The notes under the pieces are model-generated. The model was not told the origin of the DNA. It ran no database searches and saw only the letters and a program-made list of their open reading frames with translations. Both the position numbers and the translations under genes were made by a program. From positions 80,210-144,209 of the forward strand of contig JAUVXV010000004.1 of assembly GCA_030603365.1 (NCBI GenBank): a stretch of 64,000 nt of DNA. Reading direction: 5' to 3'. Below are positions 26,447 to 35,651 of the stretch, one piece after another. Source of the stretch: Candidatus Heimdallarchaeota archaeon (lineage in GTDB: Archaea > Asgardarchaeota > Heimdallarchaeia > Heimdallarchaeales > Heimdallarchaeaceae). How positions within the stretch are numbered: the first letter of the stretch is position 1; each line of letters opens with the position of its first letter.

Positions 26447-27469
26447 ATGTCTGATAGAATACTGACGATTCTTGCAGGTGGATCTTCCCGAAGATTTCAG
26501 AATAACGAAGGTCGATGGTCAGACAAAGTACTAAAGGAATACAACAATAAACCACTATTGGTTCATTTACTGGAGGGATGCAGGAGATACTATGACCTAG
26601 TTGGTATATCTGTAAACACAAAGGCAAGGAAAAGAACATATTCAAAAATAGTAAATTCTTATATCACAAATAAATTTGTTAAGTACATTATTGATTTTAA
26701 GAAAGTCGCCTTTGAGGGTGTTCTAAAGGGAATTTATTCTACCATGGAATACTTTGAGAACAAATCAATACAATTTATCCCATCAGATAGACCTTATCTC
26801 TTGTTTGAGATTCTAAAGGAATTGAAAGTTAAACCAAATGGGGTAAGTATTTTCAAATATTCTGATGGTATGATAGAACCACTACTGGCTTTATATGGTT
26901 CAAATTCAAGAATTTCATCAAAATTTCTCAATCTTTCATTGTCACGAGCTGATGTCCCCATACGGCTTTCACAGTATATTCAAACATATTGCATTGATGA
27001 TTTATTAAAGAAAAACGATTTGTCAGCAGATATTTTTACTAATATTAATGTTCAAGGTAATTTAACCAGAGAAATAACAGAATTAGATGATCTATCAAAT
27101 ATCTGTATACCTTCTCCTGAGAACATTGAAAAGCAATCTGAATTAATCTTAAATGACATAAATGATTATGAAGATGTCTTAGATGTTGCTAATGAATTAA
27201 TGGAGAAAGAACATTTCTATGCAGCTTATTTATTGTCTTTGTCTTCATTAAAGAAAAAGAAATTAGATTCAGAAGTATTCAAACAAATAGGAAAAGAAGC
27301 TCTTCTAAAAGAGCGAGAATACTGGAAGGTTAAAAATCTACCATTTCTTGAACTTCATGCTTTACAAGATTTAATCACTATTTTTCCAGAGGAACAAACG
27401 AGAGATAATATGAGTTCCGTGATAAAACTAAAAGAAAAAATGAAAATTAAATCCAGAAGGTTGAAATAG
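26447..27469 (+). CDS. MobA-like nucleotidyltransferase (molybdenum-cofactor guanylyltransferase) with C-terminal extension
   Basis: 340 residues. The opening RILTILAGGSSRRFQ matches the LAGG(x)SxR(x)G loop of MobA, with F in place of the usual G. The metal-site region is IQFIPSDRPYLL (about residues 103-114). MobA joins GMP to molybdopterin to make the cofactor used by formate dehydrogenases, and the neighbour, convergent by 10 bp, is exactly such an enzyme. Residues 200-340 are a helical extension not seen in standard MobA (about 190 residues). The assignment leans partly on context; a related sugar-nucleotide transferase is the alternative. Confidence 0.65.
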   Translation: MSDRILTILAGGSSRRFQNNEGRWSDKVLKEYNNKPLLVHLLEGCRRYYDLVGISVNTKARKRTYSKIVNSYITNKFVKYIIDFKKVAFEGVLKGIYSTMEYFENKSIQFIPSDRPYLLFEILKELKVKPNGVSIFKYSDGMIEPLLALYGSNSRISSKFLNLSLSRADVPIRLSQYIQTYCIDDLLKKNDLSADIFTNINVQGNLTREITELDDLSNICIPSPENIEKQSELILNDINDYEDVLDVANELMEKEHFYAAYLLSLSSLKKKKLDSEVFKQIGKEALLKEREYWKVKNLPFLELHALQDLITIFPEEQTRDNMSSVIKLKEKMKIKSRRLK

Positions 27470-27479
27470 ACTTCTGGAT

Positions 27480-30194
27480 CTATTCTTTTGAGACTTTGAT
27501 AGCACAAACTTTGAATTCAGGAATTTTTGCTAAAGGATCTAAAGCATCAATTGTAAGAAGGTTTGCAGCAGATTCTTTATAGTGAAAAGACATGAAAACA
27601 AGACCTTCTTGGATTTTATTTGTAACCTTGGCAACTGTAGTAACTTTACCTCGTCTGGATTCAATTTTAATTTTGTCACCATCTTTAATACCTAATTTTT
27701 CAGCATCTTTTGTATTAATTTGGCTTCTTTCAATAGGTCTTCTCTCATGTAATCCTTTGGATCTTCTAGACATCTCTCCAGTATGGAAGTGATATAGAAT
27801 ACGTCCTGTAGTAAGCATGAAAGGATATTCTTTATCTGGTAATTCTGCAGGGTCGATATAGGAAATTGTATGGAATTTACCCTTACCTCTACTGAATTCC
27901 TCTTGATGAAGGATTTTTGTTCCTTGATGATTCTTATCTTTGCAAGGCCATTGCAATCCAATTTCCTCAATTCTTTCATAGTTTATACCAGCATAAATCG
28001 GTGATGTTGAAGCAATTTCATCCATTATTTCACTTGGATGTTCGTACATCGCTGGAATACCAAATCGATTTAGAAGTTCAATTAATATTACCCAATCGTC
28101 TTTTCTTTCTCCTACGGGTTCTATTGCTCTTCGCACTCTCTGAACTCGTCTTTCTGTATTAGTAAATGTTCCATCTTTTTCAGCAAAAGACACACCAGGG
28201 ATAACAACATCAGCATACTTAGCTGTTTCTGTTAGGAAGATATCTTGTACAACGAGAAATTCAAGTTTATCAAGAGCATCACGTACATGGTTAACATTGG
28301 GATCGCTGAGAACAGGATTTTCACCCATTATGTAAATACCTCGAATGCCTCCGTCATAAGCTGCATTCATTATTTCAACAATTGTTAAACCATTTTTGTC
28401 ATCAAGGTTAGTAACATTCCAAGTTTTCTCAAACTTTGCTTTATTTTCTGGTTCAGTTACTTTCTGATAACCGGGATAAACATTAGGAAGACCACCTACG
28501 TCACAAGCACCTTGAACATTATTTTGCCCTCTCAATGGATTAACCCCAGCTCCTGGACGACCTATATTTCCGGTTAACATAGCAAGATTTGCAAGGGATA
28601 AAACATTATCAGTACCTGTTGTATGTTGGGTAATACCCATTGAATAAACGATTGATGCTGTTTTAGCTTTTGCATACATTATGGCAGCATTCTTTACTTC
28701 CTCTACATCCACATTAGCTATTTTACACAGAGCATCTAAAGGGGTGTCCTTCAAACCTTTCTGATATTCTTCAAATCCTTCAGTTCTTTCCTTGATGAAT
28801 TTTTCATCATAGAGGTTTTCTTCAAGAATTACTTTCATAAAAGCGTTAATTAGAGCAACATCAGAACCAGGTTTGTGTTGTAAATATATCTCTGAATAAT
28901 CTACCAGTTCAATCCTACGTGGATCTGCAACAATCAATTTTGTTTTCTCTTGAGTTACTGCTTGCTTGATTTTCATCCCTATAACAGGATGAGCTTCTGT
29001 TGTATTGCTACCTATGATAAAAATAACTTCTGCATCATTTGCTAAATCGTCTATACTGTTTGTCATAGCTCCAGAACCAAATGCTTTTGCAAGACCTGTT
29101 ACGGTGGAAGCATGACACAATCTAGCACAGTGATCAACATTATTTGTGCCAATACCAGCTCTAGCAAGCTTTTGCATAAGATAATTTTCTTCATTTGTAC
29201 ATTTAGCAGAAGCAAGAAAAGCTAGAGCATCAGGTCCGCTTTCATCTCGAATTGCTTTTAGCTTCTGTTCTATCAAATCAAAAGCTTCATCCCAGGAAGC
29301 TTCAACCAGTTCCCCATTCTTCTTTATTAAAGGAGTGTTTAGCCTATCTGGGTGATTGACAAAATCCCAACCAAAACGTCCTTTGACACATAAAGCAGTT
29401 CCATTAACAACATTGTCAAGATTGGAATCAACATAAGAAATAGTGTTTGCATCTAGATTAGCTAGAATATCAAAATTACACCCAACTCCACAATAAGAAC
29501 AAATGGTAGTTGTTTTAGTTAATTCTTCACAAAATTCAGCATGTGTCATATGATGACTGGAAAGAGCACCAGAAGGACATAAGGCGACACAGTTTCCACA
29601 AGCAACACAACCAGAGGATTCAAAGCTTATTTCATCTTTAGGAAACGGATAACCATCAAATTTACCTCTTTCCATAGTAAGAACATTACAAATCTGAAGC
29701 TCTTGAGTTACTCTTACACATAAACCACATTTAACACATGCGCTGGAATTAAAGGAGAAGAATTCATTATTTTCTCTCAAATCTTTTTCCTTTACTTCTT
29801 TTTCAATAGGTTCTTGATCACCAAGATATTTTTCTTCTAAGATTTTAATTTTACAACTCTGTCCTGTTCCACAAACAGAACATTCGTCTGCATGTGATTT
29901 AACCATTTTTCGAATTAAAGCTGTTCTAGTTTTTACTATTCTCTCAGAATTAGTTTTGATGATAGCATTAGGTTGAGCAAGCTCTTTGCAAGAAGCTACT
30001 ACTTTTGAAACACCATCAATCTCTTGTTCGACAACACAAACTCTGCATTTACCCGCAGGTTCTACTGCAGGATGATGACAAACAGTGGGTATTTCTATTC
30101 CATTCTTTTCTGCAATTGTAAGGTAAGTTTCGTCAGAATAACCCTCTACCTCTTTACCATCAATTGTAATATTGATTTTCTCTCTACTTGACAT
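27480..30194 (-). CDS. fdhA: Molybdopterin formate dehydrogenase alpha subunit with N-terminal iron-sulfur domains
   Basis: 904 residues. In order: a [2Fe-2S] domain (C39, C50, C53, C69), a His/Cys [4Fe-4S] site (HADECSVCGTGQSC), two further clusters (CVKCGLC near 153; CVACGNCVALCP near 196), then the molybdopterin part with CSYCGVGC at 232. The active residue is Cys, C360 in NVDHCARLCHASTV; it replaces the selenocysteine of E. coli FdhF, so no recoding is needed. Such soluble enzymes oxidise formate or reduce CO2 with NAD or ferredoxin partners. No NuoE/F-type subunits lie adjacent, so the electron partner is open. The MobA-like gene is convergent at its end. Confidence 0.92.
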   Translation of the reverse strand: MSSREKINITIDGKEVEGYSDETYLTIAEKNGIEIPTVCHHPAVEPAGKCRVCVVEQEIDGVSKVVASCKELAQPNAIIKTNSERIVKTRTALIRKMVKSHADECSVCGTGQSCKIKILEEKYLGDQEPIEKEVKEKDLRENNEFFSFNSSACVKCGLCVRVTQELQICNVLTMERGKFDGYPFPKDEISFESSGCVACGNCVALCPSGALSSHHMTHAEFCEELTKTTTICSYCGVGCNFDILANLDANTISYVDSNLDNVVNGTALCVKGRFGWDFVNHPDRLNTPLIKKNGELVEASWDEAFDLIEQKLKAIRDESGPDALAFLASAKCTNEENYLMQKLARAGIGTNNVDHCARLCHASTVTGLAKAFGSGAMTNSIDDLANDAEVIFIIGSNTTEAHPVIGMKIKQAVTQEKTKLIVADPRRIELVDYSEIYLQHKPGSDVALINAFMKVILEENLYDEKFIKERTEGFEEYQKGLKDTPLDALCKIANVDVEEVKNAAIMYAKAKTASIVYSMGITQHTTGTDNVLSLANLAMLTGNIGRPGAGVNPLRGQNNVQGACDVGGLPNVYPGYQKVTEPENKAKFEKTWNVTNLDDKNGLTIVEIMNAAYDGGIRGIYIMGENPVLSDPNVNHVRDALDKLEFLVVQDIFLTETAKYADVVIPGVSFAEKDGTFTNTERRVQRVRRAIEPVGERKDDWVILIELLNRFGIPAMYEHPSEIMDEIASTSPIYAGINYERIEEIGLQWPCKDKNHQGTKILHQEEFSRGKGKFHTISYIDPAELPDKEYPFMLTTGRILYHFHTGEMSRRSKGLHERRPIERSQINTKDAEKLGIKDGDKIKIESRRGKVTTVAKVTNKIQEGLVFMSFHYKESAANLLTIDALDPLAKIPEFKVCAIKVSKE

Positions 30195-30377
30195 TTTTTT
30201 TCACCAGAAAAGGTAATATACACTTGGATTTCGATACTAGGAGGAAATAAAAAGTCTTTCGTTAAATAGTTTCAAGAATTGAGCAAAACTTTAATCTAGA
30301 AGATACTCTAAACATTTACATACAACCTTTGTTTAGATAGGGTAAGCTTTCGAAATTCAATAATTCAGAGGTAAAGA

Positions 30378-31418
30378 ATGTCAGAAACATCCCACAAGAT
30401 TCTTTTTCAAAATTCACAAGATATGCAAGGTACTGAGAATGAATCAGTAGATCTTGTTGTTACATCTCCACCATATTGTATGGTTCAGATTTGGGATGAA
30501 GTCTTTTCTGAAATGAATCCAGAAATAAGAAAAGCTCTAGCAGATGAAAATGGTAATTTGGCTTTTGAATTGATGCACCAAGAGTTAGATAAAGTCTGGA
30601 ATGAAGCTTATAGAGTACTTAAAACAAATGGCATTGCTTGCATAAATATTGGTGATGCTACAAGAAGTATAGGAAACAATTTCAAGCTTTATGCATCTCA
30701 TTCTCGTATTATCTCTCATTGCTGTAAAATTGGTTTTCAATGTCTTCCATTAATCATTTGGACCAAATTAACTAATGCACCAAACAAATTTATGGGTTCA
30801 GGAATGCTTCCTCCTGGGGGATATGTTACTCTTGAACATGAGTATATTCTAATTTTAAGAAAGGGTGGAAAGAGAGAATTCAAAACTGAAGAAGAGAAGA
30901 AAGAACGACTTAATAGTTCCTATTTTTGGGAAGAAAGGAATAAATGGTTTTCAGATATATGGGATCTTAAAGGAGTACATCAAGCACTAAATGGGGAAAA
31001 TTTAAGGAAGAGAAGCGCAGCCTTCCCTTTTGAATTGGCTTACAGACTAATAAGCATGTATTCTCTAAAAGGAGACACTGTTTTAGATCCTTTCCTAGGT
31101 ACAGGAACAACAATGCTTGCAGCAATGGCTTTAGAAAGAAATAGCATAAATGTAGAAATTGAAGAAAATTTCAAGGAAATAATTGATCAAAGAGTATTGG
31201 AAATCAAGGAACATGCAAATGAATTTAACAACAACAGAATTCAGGACCATATTGATTTTATCAAAGAATATTCTGAAAAATACGAAAAACCTCCTTATGA
31301 AAACGAAAAATATGGTTTTCCAGTAAAAACAAAACAAGAAATAGTTTTCAAACTAAGAGAAATTAGAGATGTTCGAAAATTCGATGACAATCAATACAAA
31401 GTTATTTACCAAGATTAA
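30378..31418 (+). CDS. Orphan DNA methyltransferase (SPPY type, probable N4-cytosine)
   Basis: 346 residues. The catalytic motif is TSPPYCMVQIWDEVF near residues 30-44, and the SAM-binding motif DPFLGTGTTMLAAM lies near residue 237. The catalytic motif comes before the SAM motif, so it is a beta-class amino-methyltransferase. SPPY is most often N4-cytosine, but N6-adenine cannot be excluded. GAGGT precedes the ATG by 7 nt. No restriction endonuclease gene is adjacent, so it is probably a solitary regulatory or protective methylase. The insertion between the motifs contains the target-recognition part. Confidence 0.87.
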   Translation: MSETSHKILFQNSQDMQGTENESVDLVVTSPPYCMVQIWDEVFSEMNPEIRKALADENGNLAFELMHQELDKVWNEAYRVLKTNGIACINIGDATRSIGNNFKLYASHSRIISHCCKIGFQCLPLIIWTKLTNAPNKFMGSGMLPPGGYVTLEHEYILILRKGGKREFKTEEEKKERLNSSYFWEERNKWFSDIWDLKGVHQALNGENLRKRSAAFPFELAYRLISMYSLKGDTVLDPFLGTGTTMLAAMALERNSINVEIEENFKEIIDQRVLEIKEHANEFNNNRIQDHIDFIKEYSEKYEKPPYENEKYGFPVKTKQEIVFKLREIRDVRKFDDNQYKVIYQD

Positions 31419-31482
31419 TTTTGTTTGACTTCTTTATATTTATAAGATATCTAAACATAGTAATCAGCAATAGAAGATTGAT

Positions 31483-32346
31483 GTGTTGTATTTGAGAATA
31501 AAGACAGACGTAGCAGTGATTGTTCCAGAAAAGGATTTAGCTGCACAAACAATTTGGAATCAATTAAAAAACCAATCTCTTGTCAAAGAAACAAATGAAC
31601 GATTTGATGATAATCCAGTATTTTCATATGAAAAGGAACCTAATAAAATAAAATTCATTCATTCAACGAAAGATGGAGTGGAATCCAAACATCTAGATTC
31701 AAAAATCGAAGCAAAACTCTACATATTTGCAAGCAGACATAGGGCTGCATCTGGAACACCAGCTCTTCTTATACATCCTACAGGAAATTGGTCGAAAATA
31801 ACTCTAGCAGGAAGAGAGTCTGAACTTTCCTATACTTCTAGCTGGGCATTAAAGTATGGCTTAATGAAACTAAAAGAGAAGAAAGAACTTCATAATCTAG
31901 AAGAGTTTAAAGTAGATTTAGAAATAACTCATCATGGTCCTACTGAACTGATGACACCTTTAATTTTCATGGAACTAGGAAGCAGTGAAGAATTTTGGAA
32001 ACATGAAAAAGGAGCAACAGCTGTGGGGGAAGCAATCATAGAAACAGCTGAAGGATTTATACGTCAAAACAATTTCTCAGGTCAAAGCTATCTTGGGTTT
32101 GGTGGAAATCATTACGCGTATAGATTTCACAAACATCTAATGGAAAATAATGATGTTTTTATTGGTCATATAGCTCCAAAACATACCTTGGATGATGTTA
32201 CATTAGAAATTGTTCAAGAAGCATTTAACAAAACAATTGAAAAACCAGTAGGGGCTTTTGTAGATAAAAAGGGGGCAAGATCTGAGCAAAGGAAGAAGAT
32301 AATTGAAATAGTAGAAGAATTGGGAAAAGAATGCATAATCCTCTAA
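31483..32346 (+). CDS. dtdA: D-aminoacyl-tRNA deacylase, archaeal DTD2/GEK1 type
   Basis: 287 residues from a GTG start. Signatures ASRHRAASGTPALLIHPTGN (residues about 83-102) and EITHHGPTELMTPLIFMELG (about 148) are diagnostic. GFGGNHYAYRF follows. It removes D-amino acids wrongly attached to tRNA and can clear aldehyde-modified D-aminoacyl-tRNA. It is found in archaea and plants, supporting an archaeal source for the window. Full length; it follows the methyltransferase gene by 64 bp on the same strand. Confidence 0.93.
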   Translation: MLYLRIKTDVAVIVPEKDLAAQTIWNQLKNQSLVKETNERFDDNPVFSYEKEPNKIKFIHSTKDGVESKHLDSKIEAKLYIFASRHRAASGTPALLIHPTGNWSKITLAGRESELSYTSSWALKYGLMKLKEKKELHNLEEFKVDLEITHHGPTELMTPLIFMELGSSEEFWKHEKGATAVGEAIIETAEGFIRQNNFSGQSYLGFGGNHYAYRFHKHLMENNDVFIGHIAPKHTLDDVTLEIVQEAFNKTIEKPVGAFVDKKGARSEQRKKIIEIVEELGKECIIL

Positions 32347-32373
32347 TCAGTTAAGATAAGATTCTAACAATAC

Positions 32374-33462
32374 TTAATATTCCTGATAGAATTCTTCAAA
32401 CTCTTTAAGTTCATCTTTCAATCTGTTTAATTCTTCTGAATCTTCAGCACTAGGTTCTTCTTCTTCAAAAATATCAAAAGTCTTTAAGTTTAGATTTTTT
32501 CTAGCTTTCTGTTCTAGTTTGTTTATTCTTGTTCTTGTTGCAAAGAATTTCAGAAATTTAAATTTAAGCTTAGAGGATTTCTTTTCCCATTCTTCTGCAA
32601 AATTTCCACTTTCAATATTTTGTAGAATTTCACTCATTTTCTCTTTCAGAGGTAAGTTTCGAAACTTGATTCCTCTACTCATTGCACCATATTGACTGGT
32701 ATGGGAGTGAAGATTAACTTGTTTTACAAGACCTATTTTAGCCATCTTATGGTAGGTATAGCTCATCTCTTCAGACATAAACATTTCAATTAATACTGCT
32801 TCAAGCGGATATCCTGCATCAACTAATGTAAATATGCTAGTTAACAAAACTCGACCAAACGCGGGACCAAATGCTTGTTCATTAAAGAGATCAAGCACTG
32901 CTTCTTGTTTAAAGTTTACATCAATTGCACCTTTTTTCAACGTGCCAATTGCTTTACAAAGGGCAAGAAGCTTTTCTTTAGCCTTGCCTGACGCATCATT
33001 TTCAACATGAACAAAACTATAGAATCCTTCATTTGTAAGAAACCTTGCTCGAACACCTGCGCCAATCATTCTTGGTGCAATCATAAGAATATCATGACTT
33101 TTAGAATCTTCAATTATATTAAAAGCAATATTATAACCACTAGCAAAGACTATTGCACCTTTCTTCTTTAGATTAGGCTTAATGTCGTTTTCATATGTGT
33201 CTTTCATAATTTCATCCGGAATTAGAAGAAAGAGAATGTCACAAAGACTAGTAGCTTTATCGATCGAATAAGCTTCAAATCCGTCCTTCTCTGCACGTTT
33301 CTTGTAATTGTCACTACGATTGCCAATAATAACTTTAAGTCCAGAATCTCTCATATTAAGAGCTTGGGCTCTTCCCTGGTTCCCATAACCAATTACAGCA
33401 ACTGTACCATCTCTTATAATATCTAGATTCCCATCCTTTTCAGTAAAGATGTTTTTATCCAT
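32374..33462 (-). CDS. Ketol-acid reductoisomerase homologue with C-terminal extension
   Basis: 362 residues. The Rossmann start is VAVIGYGNQGRAQALNMRDS. The KARI catalytic helix is recognisable: DLFNEQAFGP holds the Mg-binding D and E, LIEMFMSEEMSYTY has the second pair, and HSHTSQYG matches the usual SNTAEYG substrate loop. So the active-site residues seem to be kept. It differs from typical class I enzymes by a basic then acidic tail (about residues 300-362). No ilvB/ilvN/ilvD neighbours exist, so a role in valine/isoleucine synthesis is possible but not shown by context. Confidence 0.8.
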   Translation of the reverse strand: MDKNIFTEKDGNLDIIRDGTVAVIGYGNQGRAQALNMRDSGLKVIIGNRSDNYKKRAEKDGFEAYSIDKATSLCDILFLLIPDEIMKDTYENDIKPNLKKKGAIVFASGYNIAFNIIEDSKSHDILMIAPRMIGAGVRARFLTNEGFYSFVHVENDASGKAKEKLLALCKAIGTLKKGAIDVNFKQEAVLDLFNEQAFGPAFGRVLLTSIFTLVDAGYPLEAVLIEMFMSEEMSYTYHKMAKIGLVKQVNLHSHTSQYGAMSRGIKFRNLPLKEKMSEILQNIESGNFAEEWEKKSSKLKFKFLKFFATRTRINKLEQKARKNLNLKTFDIFEEEEPSAEDSEELNRLKDELKEFEEFYQEY

Positions 33463-33537
33463 GTTTAAAAGAAGAATTAACCTAATAAAATTATTATGGT
33501 AATAAATGTTAAAAGTTAGTAAAGGGCTTTTTTTAGG

Positions 33538-33547
33538 TTTATATATT
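33538..33547 (+). promoter_or_regulatory. TATA box of the SDR gene at 33573
   Basis: Tttatatatt is 26-35 nt before ATG 33573. An alternative in-frame ATG at 33546 lies inside the box and so is unlikely to be the start. Confidence 0.65.
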
Positions 33548-33572
33548 GTGTTTAAGAGATAAATCTGATAGT

Positions 33573-34460
33573 ATGAATACTGCAGAGAAGGAGGAAAAAA
33601 ATAATTCTAAGTTAAAAGGAAAAGTAGTAGTCATTACAGGTGCTTCTTCAGGAATAGGGAAAGCTGTTGCATTATCTTTAGCTAAACACCAACCAAAACT
33701 GGTCATTTTTGCAAGAAGAGAAAAAAAACTAATGCAAATAGCTAGAACTCTGAAGGAGCAAGGTATTAAACTTTTACCAATTGTAGGAGATATTAGAAAC
33801 AGAGATGATAGGGAAAAATTAATTGATTCTACATTAAAAGTATTTGGGTCAATTGATGTTCTAATAAACAACGCAGGGTTAGGAAAAGCTAACCTTTTCC
33901 TAGAACAACCCGAAGAGGAAATTGATGAACTAATTGAAACGAATTTCTTGTCCTTAGTTAAACTTACACAAAAAACTGTACAGATAATGAAGGAACAACA
34001 AAGTGGACACATAGTCAATTTATCTACATCTTTAGTTATGTTACCAGCCTATCCTTTTGCAGTCTATAATTCTACAAAATCTGCGATAATGACTTTTGGA
34101 GATTCAATAAGAAAAGAGATGAAGGATTATGGGATTTCAGTATCCACGGTATTTCCAGGTCCTTATAATACCAATTTCCATGAAGTTGCACACTGTGGTA
34201 TAGACAAATTCAAGGTTTATGATGTAACCAAATTAGCCAATAAAATTGTAAAATTACTCCTAAAACCAAAAGACAATCTGATACAACCCTGGTTCTTTTC
34301 GGTATATTCTTGTCTTTCTAAGAGATCTAATAGGTTTAGAAAGAAGGTTTCAATTGAAATAGGTGATTCCATATTAAGAGCAAAAAAACTAGCAGAGAAC
34401 GAACTCAAGATAGAAAAAGAACAAATAAAAAGAGAAAAGGTACAAATCATAGCTCAGTAA
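33573..34460 (+). CDS. Short-chain dehydrogenase/reductase
   Basis: 295 residues. Cofactor loop VVVITGASSGIGKAVALSLA, NNAG (INNAGLGKANLFL), then active site S in LSTSLVM and YNSTKSA (YxxxK). This is the classical SDR layout, with a likely NADP preference from the basic RREKK after the second strand. The substrate is unknown; the family ranges over sterol-like, sugar and acyl substrates. A basic helical tail follows the catalytic core. A leaderless promoter fixes the start at 33573. Confidence 0.85.
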   Translation: MNTAEKEEKNNSKLKGKVVVITGASSGIGKAVALSLAKHQPKLVIFARREKKLMQIARTLKEQGIKLLPIVGDIRNRDDREKLIDSTLKVFGSIDVLINNAGLGKANLFLEQPEEEIDELIETNFLSLVKLTQKTVQIMKEQQSGHIVNLSTSLVMLPAYPFAVYNSTKSAIMTFGDSIRKEMKDYGISVSTVFPGPYNTNFHEVAHCGIDKFKVYDVTKLANKIVKLLLKPKDNLIQPWFFSVYSCLSKRSNRFRKKVSIEIGDSILRAKKLAENELKIEKEQIKREKVQIIAQ

Positions 34461-34628
34461 AAATGGGATTAACAACAAAATACCTAATCTAAGTTCTTTT
34501 TTTCTTGTTTTAATAGTGTTAAGAATAAATAGAAGCTAGCCTGAATTTTGAAGAATTATGTTGGATTTGGAGAAGCTAGCTTCAGAAAATAATATTGATT
34601 ACCATTTAAAAACACAAAAATTTGCGTT

Positions 34629-34802
34629 TTATCCAAACAAATTATCAATTGAGGTTGTAGACCAATCAATTAAACTGAAAATCACTCCAAAGATTACGGC
34701 AAAAATAAGAATAGCGATACCAATAAGAAGAATTTCCTCTAGTATTGGACTTCCTCTTTTCTTTACCAACTTTAGATTCTTTAGATACTGGAATATGAAC
34801 AT
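34629..34802 (-). CDS. Small class III signal peptide (pilin-like) membrane protein
   Basis: 57 residues. The sequence KKRGSPILEEILLIGIAILI places a basic stretch and G before a hydrophobic helix, with E at +5 of the predicted cut after G17. That is the pattern processed by archaeal prepilin peptidases (PibD/FlaK). The rest is one hydrophobic segment and a short polar tail, SLIDWSTTSIDNLFG. A TATA box at 34831-34838 lies 29 nt before the ATG, supporting a leaderless transcript. A longer open frame exists on the other strand but has poor coding character. No pilus-assembly genes are nearby. Confidence 0.72.
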   Translation of the reverse strand: MFIFQYLKNLKLVKKRGSPILEEILLIGIAILIFAVIFGVIFSLIDWSTTSIDNLFG

Positions 34803-34830
34803 TGTATTCAGTTCTTGTACTAAAAGACTC

Positions 34831-34838
34831 TATTTAAA
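34831..34838 (-). promoter_or_regulatory. TATA box of the small pilin-like gene
   Basis: TTTAAATA on the minus strand, 29 nt before the ATG at 34802. Confidence 0.55.
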
Positions 34839-34956
34839 CTCAACAAAATCTTAGAAATGAAAGGACAAAGTTTGAACAAGTTTCATAACGTGCGTAAAGA
34901 ACTTTCGTGAATTTAAGTGATTAAAAAAAAATTAGAATTTAAGCAATCCCAATGTA

Positions 34957-35583
34957 TTAAGTTGTTTTTCTTGTGGATAGTTTCAGAAGCACTACACATG
35001 CTATACTACAGATTAAAGAAGAATAAAAACTAGTTCGAAATCCCCAGCTTCCGTCTACTACTGCTACTGTAGCTACAATCGCAAGAATAATACCAGAGAT
35101 AACTGTTATACCAAGTGTAACAAGGCTTACGATGAATCCTTTTTTTACCATTTTCGGCATTGTTTCAATTGTTCCTCTAAGAGCTTGAACTGCTGTGAAA
35201 CCCACACCAAGAAAACCTAAACACATCAAGATTATCGCTATTTGAGGAGCTGGAGCGTATTCAGGAGAAGAGATAGTAATAAATCCTTCATCCCAGTATA
35301 TCCCATAAGTGTACCACAAATACGAATCAAACCAATACCATTCAGCTAAAGGCGTTGCAAGTAGAAGAATTACCGAAAGAGCGCTTAAGCCGATAGTGCT
35401 GATGAAGAAGTATTTCTGATATTTCACATCTGAAGGAGGAACTGATTTATGTTGAGCGGGAGTTGATGATTCTAGCTTTTGAGTAAGATTTTTCATAATT
35501 TCCTTACCACAAGAAACACAAAAATTGGATGCTCCTTCTTGTTTTGCACCACAATGTTGACATATAACTGCATTTTGTGACAT
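34957..35583 (-). CDS. Zinc-ribbon membrane protein
   Basis: 208 residues. An N-terminal zinc ribbon (CQHCGAKQEGASNFCVSCGK, residues 8-27) is followed by a hydrophilic linker and four membrane segments starting near residue 53 (FFISTIGLSALSVILLLAT and others). Zinc-ribbon membrane proteins of this plan are common and uncharacterised in archaea. There is no partner gene. The role is unknown. Confidence 0.7.
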   Translation of the reverse strand: MSQNAVICQHCGAKQEGASNFCVSCGKEIMKNLTQKLESSTPAQHKSVPPSDVKYQKYFFISTIGLSALSVILLLATPLAEWYWFDSYLWYTYGIYWDEGFITISSPEYAPAPQIAIILMCLGFLGVGFTAVQALRGTIETMPKMVKKGFIVSLVTLGITVISGIILAIVATVAVVDGSWGFRTSFYSSLICSIACVVLLKLSTRKTT

Positions 35584-35651
35584 AGACCAATTTTGTTGTT
35601 TACATATTTATACTTTTGTAGAAATTGAAAAAAAAGAAAGATTGTGGGTAA

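Noticed and set aside
29730..30194. Possible selenocysteine use in the formate dehydrogenase
   Set aside because: The catalytic position (residue 360) is coded as cysteine, and there is no in-frame TGA, so no recoding is needed.
34558..34854. 98-codon open frame on the plus strand
   Set aside because: Its composition is poor and it lies opposite a better-supported pilin-like gene at 34629-34802 that has a TATA box and a clear signal motif.
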